The notes: generated by a model from the letters alone, not told the origin. 64,000 bases of DNA from Scytolyngbya sp. HA4215-MV1 (GCA_019359045.1 JAHHIA010000010.1:210484-274483), one strand, 5' to 3'. Positions 18,584-31,905 are shown, counted from the first letter of the stretch. Program-made: numbers and translations.

Positions 18584-19144
18584 ATGTCAGCCAAATTTTC
18601 TCGCCTCTTCTCGACTGCTCAAGCCCTCGCCCCTCATCGGATTGAGCAACTATTAACGGGAGTGTTTTTCACACTTGCAGTTGGATTGATTGCATCCCCA
18701 GCCCCAGCGCAGAGTGCTGAGGTGGTTTCTGCTCCATCGCAAGTCCCTGTCAATCAAACGGCGCTGATCTCGAGTGCGAACCATCCGCAAGCCTTGCCGG
18801 ACGGAGTTTACCTGTATGGACAATCTTCCCAGCCCAACCAGATAGGGTCTGCCTACATGGTGATCAAGGTCGATCGCCAGCAAGTAGCAGGCGCCTTCTA
18901 CATGCCGTCTTCTTCATTCGACTGTTTTCGTGGCGAATTGCAAGGAGAAAAGCTGGCACTCAATATAGTCAATAGCTATGACCGAACCAGTTATCCTTAT
19001 GCGCTAGCGCTGCAAACGAACGCAACTGTTGCCACGGTCAGTAATCCTGCGGTTGCGCCGACAGAATTGGAAGGTTATCACTTGCTTGAGACCGTGAGTG
19101 CAGGCGATCTCAAAATTCTTGAAACTTGTCAGGCAAGTATTTAG
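18584..19144 (+). CDS. Secreted protein of unknown function
   Basis: 186 residues. An N-terminal extension of about 26 residues leads to a hydrophobic stretch ('LLTGVFFTLAVGLIASPAPAQS', shown in part; about 27-47) with an AxA-type cleavage site at 'APAQSA', so export is likely. The mature part has 'LPDGVYLYGQS...GSAYMVIKVD' and 'GAFYMPSSSFDCFRGEL', a beta-rich pattern with Cys residues at about 108 and 183. I do not recognise the family with certainty. Three CRP-like palindromes lie upstream and a stem-loop terminator downstream, so it is probably a monocistronic, cAMP-responsive gene (inference). Confidence 0.65.
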   Translation: MSAKFSRLFSTAQALAPHRIEQLLTGVFFTLAVGLIASPAPAQSAEVVSAPSQVPVNQTALISSANHPQALPDGVYLYGQSSQPNQIGSAYMVIKVDRQQVAGAFYMPSSSFDCFRGELQGEKLALNIVNSYDRTSYPYALALQTNATVATVSNPAVAPTELEGYHLLETVSAGDLKILETCQASI

Positions 19145-19231
19145 CCAAGTGTAAATCTGGCAAGACGATGCCTGATAGTTACCTAAGTTGCGTCAGTTCT
19201 GGTGATTTTGAACAACAATGGACGTTCTAGT

Positions 19232-19272
19232 TTGCCACTCTCCCCTAACGGACAGTGGCAACTTTTGTTTTT
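19232..19272 (+). terminator. Rho-independent terminator
   Basis: Stem 'ttgccact' (19232-19239) pairs with 'agtggcaa' (19254-19261), followed by T-rich 'cttttgttttt'. It ends transcription of the secreted-protein gene. Confidence 0.7.
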
Positions 19273-19364
19273 GTGGGAGGAGGCTGTACTCAGGAATCAG
19301 GAATTGACCGGGTTGGCTCTGTATCTCCATGTCCCTCCAGCCTCTAAACCTTCCCATTCCTGGG

Positions 19365-20714
19365 TTAATCTATCTCTCCGCTTGGCTGCACCTGCATTCT
19401 TAACCCCGCTTTGGGACGCAGCGTTAAGGAAGGGTCACATCGAATCGGACGATTGGGCAGTAAGCTAAGGCGATAATTTTGCCCGATCGTGGTCAGCAAC
19501 AACACTGCTTCCATCAGGGCAAAAGCTTTGCCAATGCAGACCCGCGCCCCTCCACCAAAGGGGAAATAAGCGTAGGCAGGCAGGCGTTTTGCCAGGTCGT
19601 TTTCCCAGCGATCGGGTTGAAACGCATCGGGGTTGTCAAAAAAGCGAGCATCACGCTGCACCAACCACTGACTGATCAACACGACGGTGTTGGCAGGGAG
19701 AAAATACTTGCCAATGTGCGTATCCCGAACTGCCTGACGGGCGATTAACCAGGCGGGTGGATAGAGCCGCATCGATTCCCACACAACCCGTTCGGTGTAA
19801 CGCAGTTGAGGAAGGTCTTGCACCGTTGGGTCTCTGCCATTCAGCACAGTCTGCCATTCGGTTGCCAGTTTTTGAGTCACTTCAGGATGCTGAGAGAGCA
19901 ACATAAAGGTCCAGGTCAGCGCGTTAGCAGTGGTTTCATGTCCAGCGATAAAGAGAGTCATGATTTCATCGCGCAACTGCCGATCGGTCATCTGGCTACC
20001 ATCGGTTTCGTCTTTGGACTGGAGCAGCATCGAGAGCAGATCGCCGCGATCGGTGCCACTGGCACGGTGTTGTTGAATGATGTCGTAAACAATTTCATCC
20101 AGGCGAGCCACCGCTTTGTAAAATCGTCGTTTTTTGGGGGTAGGTAACCAGGTGGGTACAAACATCGTGTTGATGCGATCGCTAAATAGATCCATCGCCG
20201 CTGCCAGACACTTGCCCACAGCTTTCATCTGCCCTGACATTTCCACATCAAACAGCAGCTTTACCACGATCGCCAAGGTCAATTCCATCATGTCTTGATG
20301 GATATCGCGGATTTCGCCATCCTGCCAGGTTGCTAGCATTTGATGGGTATGTGCCACCATTGTGCGGCCGTAGTCCATAATCCGTTCGCGATGGAAGGCG
20401 GGTTGTGCCAAGCGTCGCTGTCGTTGCCAAAACTCGCCCTCACTCAGGAGCAACCCACTGCCCAACAATACCCGGTGACTGCTAACGGCGCGGCTTTTGA
20501 TAAATTCGCGACTGCGGGTTACCAGAACTTCTTCAATGTCATTGGGATGGCTGACTAGATAGAACGATCGCTTGCCAAATTGCAACGTCACGACATCCCC
20601 CAGGGTTTGCGCGCATCCCTGCAAAAAGCCCATCGGGTCACGGTTATATTCCAGCAAATGCCCCAAAATGGGACGTTTGTTCGGGGGGATGGGAGGGAGG
20701 AGAACAGTGTCCAT
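19365..20714 (-). CDS. Cytochrome P450 (CYP110-like)
   Basis: 449 residues from ATG 20712-20714. The frame is open 60 codons further upstream, but that would run into the divergent GIY-YIG gene and the family begins close to 'LPPIPPNKRPILGHLLEY'. Hallmarks: 'FIAGHETTANA' oxygen-activation helix (AGHETT 257-262), ExxR at 313-316 ('ESMRLYPP'), 'PDRW', and the haem loop 'FPFGGGARVCIG' with axial Cys393. CYP110 enzymes are the common cyanobacterial P450s and hydroxylate fatty acids, alkanes or terpenoids; a redox partner is not encoded nearby. No signal anchor is visible, so it is probably soluble or peripherally bound. Confidence 0.92.
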   Translation of the reverse strand: MDTVLLPPIPPNKRPILGHLLEYNRDPMGFLQGCAQTLGDVVTLQFGKRSFYLVSHPNDIEEVLVTRSREFIKSRAVSSHRVLLGSGLLLSEGEFWQRQRRLAQPAFHRERIMDYGRTMVAHTHQMLATWQDGEIRDIHQDMMELTLAIVVKLLFDVEMSGQMKAVGKCLAAAMDLFSDRINTMFVPTWLPTPKKRRFYKAVARLDEIVYDIIQQHRASGTDRGDLLSMLLQSKDETDGSQMTDRQLRDEIMTLFIAGHETTANALTWTFMLLSQHPEVTQKLATEWQTVLNGRDPTVQDLPQLRYTERVVWESMRLYPPAWLIARQAVRDTHIGKYFLPANTVVLISQWLVQRDARFFDNPDAFQPDRWENDLAKRLPAYAYFPFGGGARVCIGKAFALMEAVLLLTTIGQNYRLSLLPNRPIRCDPSLTLRPKAGLRMQVQPSGEID

Positions 20715-20876
20715 AAACGGCTGAATCCAGGACGCAACTTTTCTATCGTAAAGGGTTTTGGCAAAGGGCGCGGCTAGGATTTGCTGAACCGCGATCGCGA
20801 GTTTTCGGTGCCGATTGGGCAAATAGGTGTAGTGTAGTGGGTGTAGTCGTGACTCTACATCTGGAGCGATCGCGCG

Positions 20877-21464
20877 ATGACGAGTGAGAATCAACTGCGT
20901 CTATTTACTGCTGCTGAGCAGCGAACCTTGTACCGGGTCAGGCAGCCGACGGAAGCACTGGAGATGAGTGGCACCGCGTTGCAGGAATGGAAGCAACGGG
21001 TTTTCCAGTACCAGCAACAAGTGCAGATCAGTCCACCTCCCCAGCAAGTCTCGTTATTCGATCTGGCTCCTGCCCCCATGCAAGTCGCAACAGCGATCGA
21101 GCCCTTCACCTTGCCCCAACAGAACACGGAGTTTTGGCGCTGGAAGGCGGAGGATCAGGGCGTAGCGGCATTGTATTTCGTGATCGACTATGCCTTGCCG
21201 ATTTTGCTGTATGTGGGGGAAACGGTGAAGTCGGGACAGCGCTGGAAGGGCGAACACGACTGTAAGCGTTATCTCTTGAACTATCGTCAGGCGCACTACC
21301 AAAACCAGTTGGAATCGATGTTGGGGATTGCCTTTTGGGCGCAGGCTCCCGAGCAAACTCGCCCGCGTCAACAGTTGGAATCGGCGTTGATTGCTCAGTG
21401 GCGATCGCCCTTTAATAAAGAGAACTGGGAGTTTTGGGGTACGCCGTTTGTCGGTGGCAAATAA
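20877..21464 (+). CDS. GIY-YIG nuclease-like protein
   Basis: 195 residues. The second half resembles a GIY-YIG core: 'ALYFVIDYALPILLYVGET' at about 99-117 in place of GIY...YIG, then 'SGQRWKGEHDCKRYLL' with the conserved Arg, and 'LESALIAQWRSPFNKENW' with the metal-binding Glu near the end. The N-terminal 90 residues are low in structure and rich in Gln/Pro. Orthologues are conserved hypothetical proteins in cyanobacteria. Divergent from the P450 gene with 162 nt between starts. Nuclease activity is plausible but not shown. Confidence 0.7.
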   Translation: MTSENQLRLFTAAEQRTLYRVRQPTEALEMSGTALQEWKQRVFQYQQQVQISPPPQQVSLFDLAPAPMQVATAIEPFTLPQQNTEFWRWKAEDQGVAALYFVIDYALPILLYVGETVKSGQRWKGEHDCKRYLLNYRQAHYQNQLESMLGIAFWAQAPEQTRPRQQLESALIAQWRSPFNKENWEFWGTPFVGGK

Positions 21465-21478
21465 GGAGGCAGTGTCGC

Positions 21479-21665
21479 ATGGTCAGTGAACGCAATCCAG
21501 AGGTATTAGAGATCGGGCAGCAGGCGTTCCAGCACTTTGCAGCAGGGTTGGCAACCGCTCAATGGCAACCAAAACCAGGCTGCGATCGCGTTTGATGTGC
21601 GCGGCAACCAGATTTGTGGCTATCGAGAATATCTCGGCGTGGTGTTTCAGTTGGGGACTCGCTGA
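21479..21665 (+). pseudogene. SnoaL/NTF2-like gene with internal deletion
   Basis: An ATG at 21479 with 'aaggagg' upstream opens a frame 'MVSERNPEVLEIGQQAFQHFAAGLATAQW' typical of the N-terminus of a small SnoaL-like (NTF2 fold) protein; it stops at 21595. A second frame from about 21573 reads 'NQAAIAFDVRGNQICGYREYLG', the family's C-terminal part, ending at 21665. The central 50 or so residues are missing and the two parts are out of frame, so this is a deletion remnant. Start signal and location just behind the GIY-YIG gene suggest a former operon. Confidence 0.6.
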
Positions 21666-21685
21666 ACTAACTCCCTCATCCCCAA

Positions 21686-21707
21686 CCCTTCTCCCCAGGG
21701 AGAAGGG
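21686..21707. terminator. Stem-loop, widespread cyanobacterial intergenic repeat type
   Basis: 'cccttctccc' pairs with 'gggagaaggg', preceded by 'ccctcatccccaa'. This hairpin family is scattered in cyanobacterial genomes. It lies between the converging NTF2-like remnant and a small minus-strand gene and can serve both as terminator; there is no long T-tract. Confidence 0.55.
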
Positions 21708-21724
21708 CGCAAGATTTGTGTGAC

Positions 21725-21943
21725 CTAATCGATCGCGATCGATTGCGGACCCCCACTTTTGCCATTGTGGGTCACGTCTGCCGAGGCAGTATAGGGCGAA
21801 GGTCCCGCTTGCTGATCGAGCCAGCTTTTGACGGGGTCTTCGGCAAGATTGAGGCGGAAAATGCCTGAAAAGAACCCACCCATAAACGAAAGCGGTTGTT
21901 GGGAGAGTTCTTTCATGATGGGCATGAGTTCGTCTAAGAACAT
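21725..21943 (-). CDS. Small conserved hypothetical protein
   Basis: 72 residues: 'MFLDELMPIMKELSQQPLSFMGGFFSGIFRLNLAEDPVKSWLDQ' (shown here in two parts: an amphipathic start, then a glycine-rich hydrophobic core and 'DPVKSWLD'). The first two thirds have the even, ordered composition of a real small protein; the tail is Gly/Ser-rich. I recall similar short proteins in cyanobacteria but cannot name a family. Start ATG 21941-21943 has AAGGAA upstream on the coding strand. Function unknown. Confidence 0.5.
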   Translation of the reverse strand: MFLDELMPIMKELSQQPLSFMGGFFSGIFRLNLAEDPVKSWLDQQAGPSPYTASADVTHNGKSGGPQSIAID

Positions 21944-22070
21944 GGTCAGGTTCCTTGTTTGAATGCGGTAGGGGGTATATTGCCAGGAAATCTATTACGT
22001 CAGAGATCCTAACGTGAATAGGGTGTGACTAGGAGGATGTAGATGACAGGATGATAAGAAATTCCTTACA

Positions 22071-22451
22071 TTAGTCATTGAGACTTGGGTGGCTTTGTCT
22101 GTGAGACTTGGATGGATTTGTTTTTTGTTTTGTGGTTCGCCTTTGCTTTACAGGAGTTAGTTCAGCTAGTTTGGCATTAGCTTCTCTAAGGCGTTGGGCC
22201 GATTGCCGATTAATCAAGAAAGAAGTTACAAAAGCAACAGGGACAACCTCTTTATTGATTTTTCCTAGAAAAAGCAATGTGAGTGCTACAGGAAGAACAG
22301 CTAAACTTGTTATTTGCCCGAAGTAGGCAAGATTTGACAAACGATTAGCTTGACGATGACGAACTTGACGAGCAACTTGTTCATTAGTTTGACGAGGTTT
22401 TCGGATAGTCTTACGACTTTCTTGAGGAAAATAACTTTCGTCCGATTTCAT
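22071..22451 (-). CDS. Small membrane protein of unknown function
   Basis: 126 residues from ATG 22449-22451, chosen because GGAG lies 9 nt upstream (the frame extends five codons further). A basic N-terminus rich in Arg/Lys/Gln is followed by two hydrophobic segments (about 40-60 and 65-80, 'ITSLAVLPVALTLLFLG' and 'VVPVAFVTSFLI') and a very basic tail with 'KQRRTTKQKTNPSKSHR'. Not recognised. Base composition is more AT-rich than its neighbours. A 10-bp hairpin lies in its leader. Confidence 0.5.
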   Translation of the reverse strand: MKSDESYFPQESRKTIRKPRQTNEQVARQVRHRQANRLSNLAYFGQITSLAVLPVALTLLFLGKINKEVVPVAFVTSFLINRQSAQRLREANAKLAELTPVKQRRTTKQKTNPSKSHRQSHPSLND

Positions 22452-22482
22452 GTTAGAGTTCTCCAATCGAATTAATAACGAG

Positions 22483-22521
22483 GCTTCAGCTTGATAGTGT
22501 GAAAGAGTATTAAGCTGAAGC
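22483..22521. repeat. Inverted repeat in the leader of the small membrane protein gene
   Basis: Perfect 10-bp arms 'gcttcagctt' (22483-22492) and 'aagctgaagc' (22512-22521) with a 19-nt loop. On the plus strand it is followed by 'tttttatt', so it could terminate plus-strand transcription; on the minus strand it is about 30-70 nt upstream of the start codon and could act as an attenuator or operator. Confidence 0.55.
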
Positions 22522-22584
22522 TTTTTATTCAGCAGTTCCTACAATTGAGCGTTTGGACATATGTTTTGATGTCCATATCTACTA

Positions 22585-22622
22585 CAATTCAGGCTTTCTA
22601 ATAATTTAGAAAGCCTGAATTG
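22585..22622 (-). terminator. Perfect 17-bp hairpin behind nrdJ
   Basis: 'caattcaggctttctaa' (22585-22601) and its exact complement (22606-22622) flank a 4-nt loop. It lies 14 nt past the nrdJ stop and most likely ends that transcript or stabilises its 3' end; no T-tract follows on the minus strand. Confidence 0.65.
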
Positions 22623-22636
22623 TCTGTCTTGGTTAT

Positions 22637-24991
22637 CTACTTCTTCTCTGGCAACATGCACTTGTCACTATCGCACCCGGCGGGACCTTCTTCAGTCGTG
22701 TAACCCAGGTCATAGCGGGTGAGAGCGGCGTGGAAGTCGTCGGTCTTCTGGCGAAGTTTGACGTCACGTTCCATGCGATCGAAGGTTGCCTTATCGATTT
22801 TCTCGAAGGGCAGGCGGGGGAAGGGGGCATCGAAGCGGGCAAGCAGCGCGGCGCTGATGTAGCCCTGGTTGTGGATGATGGTTTGGTAGATTCGGTGCGC
22901 TAAGGGTTCTACTTCTTCTTCCCGCAGTTCGATCGTGGCGCTGGTGTTGTGCGCGGTGTAGTGCTGCTGCACTTGCATGTAGAAGTCGAACTGTGCCAGG
23001 GCTGAGAATTGCTCAATGGCGATCTGGTCGGCACCGGGTAGGTTTGCCCAGGAGACTTCTACGGGAATTTCCACCAACCACTCAGTGCAACGCGGATCGA
23101 AGGCATCGTTGAGCAGGTTGCCGTGCTCGTCTTTGTCTGACTGAGAGGGCACAATGCTGTAGCCATAGTCCAGGCAGGTGAGGGCAACCGGGTCGTTTTT
23201 GCGGAAGGTGATGCGGCGGATGAAGCGCTGGGCTTTGGGGGGATGCCAACCAGGGCTGGCACCTGTCAACAGCGACTTGGTTCCGGCAGGCTGAACCGTA
23301 GTGCAGCGGTTAGGGCGTTTGATCTGGTGCCGATCGCAATACTCCCAAACGGCTCGATGCACCGTGTCTTTCCAGCGAGACAGGTATGCCTGTTCCTGGC
23401 GCTTGAATGCCAGCCCTTGCTCAGTCTCTGGACGACCTTCACTCCACCAGTGCAGCCATTCCACCCCAAACGCATGAACGAAGAAGTCAAACAGTCCCGT
23501 GAAGGAAACGCCGACGATCGGATCGACTAAGCGCGACTTTTGGTAACGCTCTTCAACAAATTGATGATTCAGAAGTGCAGCGACGGATAGTGCTCCGGCA
23601 GTAAAAGCATCATCTTGTTCTTCAAAATTGAAGGGATCGAGTTGATTGAGATGCACTTCGCTCAAATTGCAGTGGAAGTCTGCACCAATGATTTCCCCGC
23701 AGGGATTGAGTCCATATCTCGCCAGACGATGATCCAACTCATAGTCGGGCATTTCCGGGCGATAGTGTTGCAGCCAGCGACGGGCTTCGTTGTAGCCCAT
23801 GGCATACACTTCTAGAAATTCCTGTTTCAATTCAGGTGTATGCAGCAAGTCGGCATTGGCACGGGCGATCGCTTCGGGCGCGTACTGAATCGCTCCTTCG
23901 CCCGAATAGAACTGTTTGCGAACGGCATCGATGCATTCTTGCTCGGTGGGCTGGTGGTGATAGACGCGGGTGTGGTTTGCCATCCGCAACGCATCCCGTT
24001 CTGGGTCAATTCGCCAATTGCCTGCTGCATCTTGCTGCCAGAGGTTGTCTTTGGCAGCGGCAAAAGCAGCATCGTCGCTACTGCTCTGACGCATCCCCGC
24101 ACTGCGCCGAATGTTTCCGGCAACGACCGTTGCTGCTGCTTCGTCAATCAGTAAGCAGCATTCCACCGTGGTCAACTGTCTGCCCACGGCTTTGTTGAGA
24201 ATGTTGGCGCAGCGCTCGTACAGTCCTGGTAAGCGAATGGGGTTGGCAACGCCGCCGAAGCCTTTGAGCGTTTCGCCTTCGGGACGCACATCGCTCACAT
24301 CGACGATGACTTGCACGGTTCCGGTAAAGCGTTCGTCGGTGGATAGCTCCAGCAAGGATTGGTAAGACCCCACCCAGCCCTGGCGGCTGTCACCCACGTG
24401 GATAGTGACTCGATTGCCCTCAATCTGCACTTCTGTCTTTTCGCGCCGTTGGGCAAGCGGAGTTGCGCCAATGCGGCTCTGCAAAGTCACGTTCAAGCGA
24501 TTGCGAATGGGCGGCAGTTGGTGAATGTAGCGGGGTTCCAAGATACCACCAGTGCCACACCCCATCATGGCGAGATCCATCATCAAGCCAAAGGCGCGCC
24601 AATCGACAACATTGGTGCTGGTGCAGTTGTAAGCACCGGAGAAGTTTTCTTTTTTCTCTGCCCAGGCAGTGCCACCGACCCAGAGCCAGCGACCGGAGGG
24701 TAGGCTTTTCATCTGCTGCTGCATGCGATCGATCAATGCCATTTCAGCAGTGGTGAGTTTGCCCAGTTTGGCTAAACCTGCGGTGGTGCGGTCGCGCACT
24801 TCTTGCCAGGACTCGCGCCGATCGCCCACTTTGCGGCTGTAGGTGCGATAGAAAACGGGGTTGGCGGCGGGTGCCGTTTCCGGAAATGGATCGGAAAGAG
24901 TGGCTAAATTCTGGAAGGCAGGCTGCTCAGTGGAGAGAATGTCTTTCAGGCGCACCTGCTCAATTTCTCGAACCATAAATCTAGGTCTCAT
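22637..24991 (-). CDS. nrdJ: Adenosylcobalamin-dependent (class II) ribonucleoside-triphosphate reductase
   Basis: 784 residues from ATG 24989-24991; the ATG at 24974-24976 ('MVREIEQVRL') matches the usual start better, and residue numbers here use it. It reduces ribonucleotides to deoxyribonucleotides using a thiyl radical generated from B12. 'YNCTSTNV' carries the first redox Cys (118), 'LNPCGEI' the radical Cys (426) with its Glu, 'TVQPAGTKSLL' the nucleotide-binding loop, and the C-terminal 'CDSDKC' the reductant-shuttling pair. The architecture resembles the monomeric Lactobacillus-type enzyme. No intein, although cyanobacterial RNR genes often carry one. No cobalamin riboswitch is recognisable in 24992-25193. 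Monocistronic. Confidence 0.95.
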   Translation of the reverse strand: MRPRFMVREIEQVRLKDILSTEQPAFQNLATLSDPFPETAPAANPVFYRTYSRKVGDRRESWQEVRDRTTAGLAKLGKLTTAEMALIDRMQQQMKSLPSGRWLWVGGTAWAEKKENFSGAYNCTSTNVVDWRAFGLMMDLAMMGCGTGGILEPRYIHQLPPIRNRLNVTLQSRIGATPLAQRREKTEVQIEGNRVTIHVGDSRQGWVGSYQSLLELSTDERFTGTVQVIVDVSDVRPEGETLKGFGGVANPIRLPGLYERCANILNKAVGRQLTTVECCLLIDEAAATVVAGNIRRSAGMRQSSSDDAAFAAAKDNLWQQDAAGNWRIDPERDALRMANHTRVYHHQPTEQECIDAVRKQFYSGEGAIQYAPEAIARANADLLHTPELKQEFLEVYAMGYNEARRWLQHYRPEMPDYELDHRLARYGLNPCGEIIGADFHCNLSEVHLNQLDPFNFEEQDDAFTAGALSVAALLNHQFVEERYQKSRLVDPIVGVSFTGLFDFFVHAFGVEWLHWWSEGRPETEQGLAFKRQEQAYLSRWKDTVHRAVWEYCDRHQIKRPNRCTTVQPAGTKSLLTGASPGWHPPKAQRFIRRITFRKNDPVALTCLDYGYSIVPSQSDKDEHGNLLNDAFDPRCTEWLVEIPVEVSWANLPGADQIAIEQFSALAQFDFYMQVQQHYTAHNTSATIELREEEVEPLAHRIYQTIIHNQGYISAALLARFDAPFPRLPFEKIDKATFDRMERDVKLRQKTDDFHAALTRYDLGYTTEEGPAGCDSDKCMLPEKK

Positions 24992-25193
24992 CGGGGTGGA
25001 ATAAGTCCAAACTATAGCGCGATCGTCCCCAAATCGATACAGATTTAGTGTGGAAATTAAAAAAAGAAGGATCTCTGCTCTATAGATAGAATCTTCCCCA
25101 GGTTCCTATGCCTTGCTCAGACGCGCGCCTTGAGCGGACTTCTACCTCCCCTGCTGAGCGATCGCTTGACAAGCAAGATAGGGGAATGCCGAT

Positions 25194-25757
25194 TTAAAGG
25201 ATGTCTTCAGGCTCGCTTTCCTCATCCACCATCGGGATTTCGGTGATTTCGTCATCCTGTCTGCGATCGTTATAATCTTCTGAGGACTTGGGTTCCAGTT
25301 CCCAACGATGTGAATCCCGACCCTCCAGAATCTCATTGGTCATCAAAAAAGCGCGATCGTCCATCTCTAAGCCAACGGCTTTGCCCAGGTCATCCACAAT
25401 ATCCATATCGGGTGTGGCGACCGTACCGCCAACCGACTCATCCCCCTCAGCATTGGCTTGCTCGTAGTTGGCATCGATATCGCCGCCAGTCAAGTCGGGG
25501 GTGGCTTCGTGGTACTGTTGCTGGCGATCGCGCATTGTGCGTCCACCCATACTGTATCCCGGCATCTCGGCAACTCCCGTGCCATAAGATTCGGTATACT
25601 CCTGAGGGAGATCGCTGCTGGATTCTTCTCCCTCTGGCTCATCCATAATCTCGTCGGCTGCCTCGTCCGGGATCGAGTTGCCGATCGTGTGCAGAGCAGA
25701 TTCCAAATCGGATTGATCGGTCGGACTTCTAAGCGCTGGCTTGTCTGCGTCTTGCAT
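25194..25757 (-). CDS. DUF6335-family acidic protein
   Basis: 187 residues from ATG 25755-25757, with GAGAGG 8 nt upstream (a start five codons earlier is less likely). Very acidic N-terminal half ('DEAADEIMDEPEGEESSSD') followed by the family core: 'TPDLTGGDIDANYEQA', 'ESVGGTVATPD', 'VDDLGKAVGLEM' and 'SHRWELEPKSSEDY'. This family is confined largely to cyanobacteria and has no known function; composition suggests a soluble, partly disordered cytosolic protein. The 202-nt gap to nrdJ (24992-25193) holds nothing recognisable. Confidence 0.75.
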   Translation of the reverse strand: MQDADKPALRSPTDQSDLESALHTIGNSIPDEAADEIMDEPEGEESSSDLPQEYTESYGTGVAEMPGYSMGGRTMRDRQQQYHEATPDLTGGDIDANYEQANAEGDESVGGTVATPDMDIVDDLGKAVGLEMDDRAFLMTNEILEGRDSHRWELEPKSSEDYNDRRQDDEITEIPMVDEESEPEDIL

Positions 25758-25935
25758 ACTGCTGCCTCTCAAGGGTGGTCTGGCAAATCATGGAGTCATG
25801 CCACTCAGCAGCCTAACGAAACCGACCAAGCACCAGAATCGGTCAATAGGCAGATTGGGCAAAGTGTAGAGAGGTAGATGGAGATAGATAAAAATAGACA
25901 GCTACTAATCCGCATTTTTGGGAGGCGATCGTTCT

Positions 25936-27021
25936 ATGCGTCTTCAACCAAACACCTGGATTCTCTATCTAATTTTGGTTTGTGCCGCTAGTTGTTCCAG
26001 TTCAGTCCACTCTTCCACTCAATTGGCTACTATCCAAAACCAGGTTCCAGAGCTTCAACTCAATTACCACGCCTTTGATCAGGAATCGAAGAGTGGTTGG
26101 CGAAGCTTAGCCGATCAGGAAAAGTATCTTGATGCAGCCAAGCTAATTGATCGGTACCTAGAAGACAAGCAAGACCTGACAGACCAACAAAGAGTGATGT
26201 TGAACTTTCATGCTGGACAACTGTACGCTTGTGCCAATCAACCGGATCAGGCGAACGATCGCTTGCAATCCACCATTGATGCGAAAGAACCACTAGATCC
26301 TGAAAAATGGAATGCCTATGTAAAAGCTACGATGGCCTTCTTAAGAAGAGATTATTCGGAACTCCTAAAAATGCGGGAAGCTGTTGCAAAAGGACCCATA
26401 CAACGGAACTTAAAAACAATTGATCAGTTAATTCAGCATTTTGGACAGCCTTATTGCACGGCATTAGCAGCCCAGGATGACAACAATCAGCAATCAGAAG
26501 CTAAGAAAATTCTGATCGATATGAGCAAAGCCCAATGGGTTTATTATCTGGAACATTCAAGGTTCTCCCCAACCATAGAATCTCTTGGGTCAAGATTTTC
26601 AACCCGAACAAAAGACTATACCTATAGCACTTTGCCATACTCCAGGGATGCTGTTTATCTGCTGGCATCAGCCAACCAAGAAGGTAAAAAAAATTACATA
26701 GCGATCGTCTATTTTGCCCATTTTTCTTTCTACACGCCTTCTTCTGGAGGTACTGATCCACCTTTAGGCTTTACGCTACTTTGCCAGAGCCGCCAATCTT
26801 TCCCAAACTCTCCACCGAAGCTACAACCCCTAATCCCAAAATCGGATTCCTTTGGAGATTATGTAGGCACGGATTGCCCTGTCGGTTACTCAGAAGTCGA
26901 AAAGATTGTCTATAACGGTTGCCTTAGGGCGCAAAGAGGAGGCAATCAGCAGCTACGACCAGGCGCTGCACTACGAACCCGACAAGCACGAAGCCTGGTA
27001 CAACAAAGCTTGCTGCTATAG
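25936..27021 (+). CDS. Lipoprotein with type IV pilin-like G/H domain, altered C-terminus
   Basis: 361 residues from ATG 25936, with GGGAGG 10 nt upstream. A hydrophobic leader ends in a lipobox-like 'VCAASC' (Cys20), then helical repeats (about 60-185, 'YLDAAKLIDRYLEDKQ', 'LNFHAGQLYACANQPDQA'). Residues about 190-320 match the cyanobacterial pilin G/H domain: 'ILIDMSKAQWVYYLEHSRF', 'TKDYTYST', ending 'TDCPVGYSEV'. The last 35 codons (after about 26915) are out-of-frame reading of a TPR gene remnant and are not native. The natural stop has therefore been lost. Likely membrane- or surface-attached; role unknown. Confidence 0.65.
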   Translation: MRLQPNTWILYLILVCAASCSSSVHSSTQLATIQNQVPELQLNYHAFDQESKSGWRSLADQEKYLDAAKLIDRYLEDKQDLTDQQRVMLNFHAGQLYACANQPDQANDRLQSTIDAKEPLDPEKWNAYVKATMAFLRRDYSELLKMREAVAKGPIQRNLKTIDQLIQHFGQPYCTALAAQDDNNQQSEAKKILIDMSKAQWVYYLEHSRFSPTIESLGSRFSTRTKDYTYSTLPYSRDAVYLLASANQEGKKNYIAIVYFAHFSFYTPSSGGTDPPLGFTLLCQSRQSFPNSPPKLQPLIPKSDSFGDYVGTDCPVGYSEVEKIVYNGCLRAQRGGNQQLRPGAALRTRQARSLVQQSLLL

Positions 27022-27214
27022 CTTGCAGAGGCAGGTAAACGAAGCCCTCTTCCACCTGCGATACGCCATTGACCTGGATGCAAAGTGCCAGAAGATGGCA
27101 AAAACCGACACCGATTTCGACCCCATCCGCGACCACCCGCGCTTTCGCGCCCTGGTGAAGACTAAAAACAGCCCCCTAGCATTCATGCTAGGGGGCTGTT
27201 TTCGATCACCCTGA
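26906..27214 (+). pseudogene. 3' remnant of a TPR-repeat gene
   Basis: In the frame beginning near 26921 the sequence reads 'ALGRKEEAISSYDQALHYEP' followed by a second TPR unit ('EAWYNKACCYSLQRQVNEAL') and the usual end of such proteins, 'DFDPIRDHPRFRALVK'. There is no start or ribosome-binding site, and the first codons lie inside the preceding gene in another frame. The frame has no stop before the terminator hairpin and reads through it ('PLAFMLGGCF'). Product of a deletion joining the lipoprotein gene to the end of a TPR gene. Confidence 0.7.
27167..27202. terminator. Strong bidirectional terminator
   Basis: Perfect 16-bp stem (27167-27182 with 27185-27200; 'agccccctagcat') with T's on both sides: 'gtttt' on the plus strand and 'tttttagtc' on the minus strand. 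It separates the converging TPR remnant and glutamate synthase gene. Confidence 0.9.
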
Positions 27215-27234
27215 TGAAACAAACTTGACTGCGC

Positions 27235-31905
<4,671 letters not shown>

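Noticed and set aside
24992..25193. Possible cobalamin riboswitch upstream of the B12-dependent reductase
   Set aside because: No B12-box or the expected multi-helix arrangement can be recognised, and the region is short.
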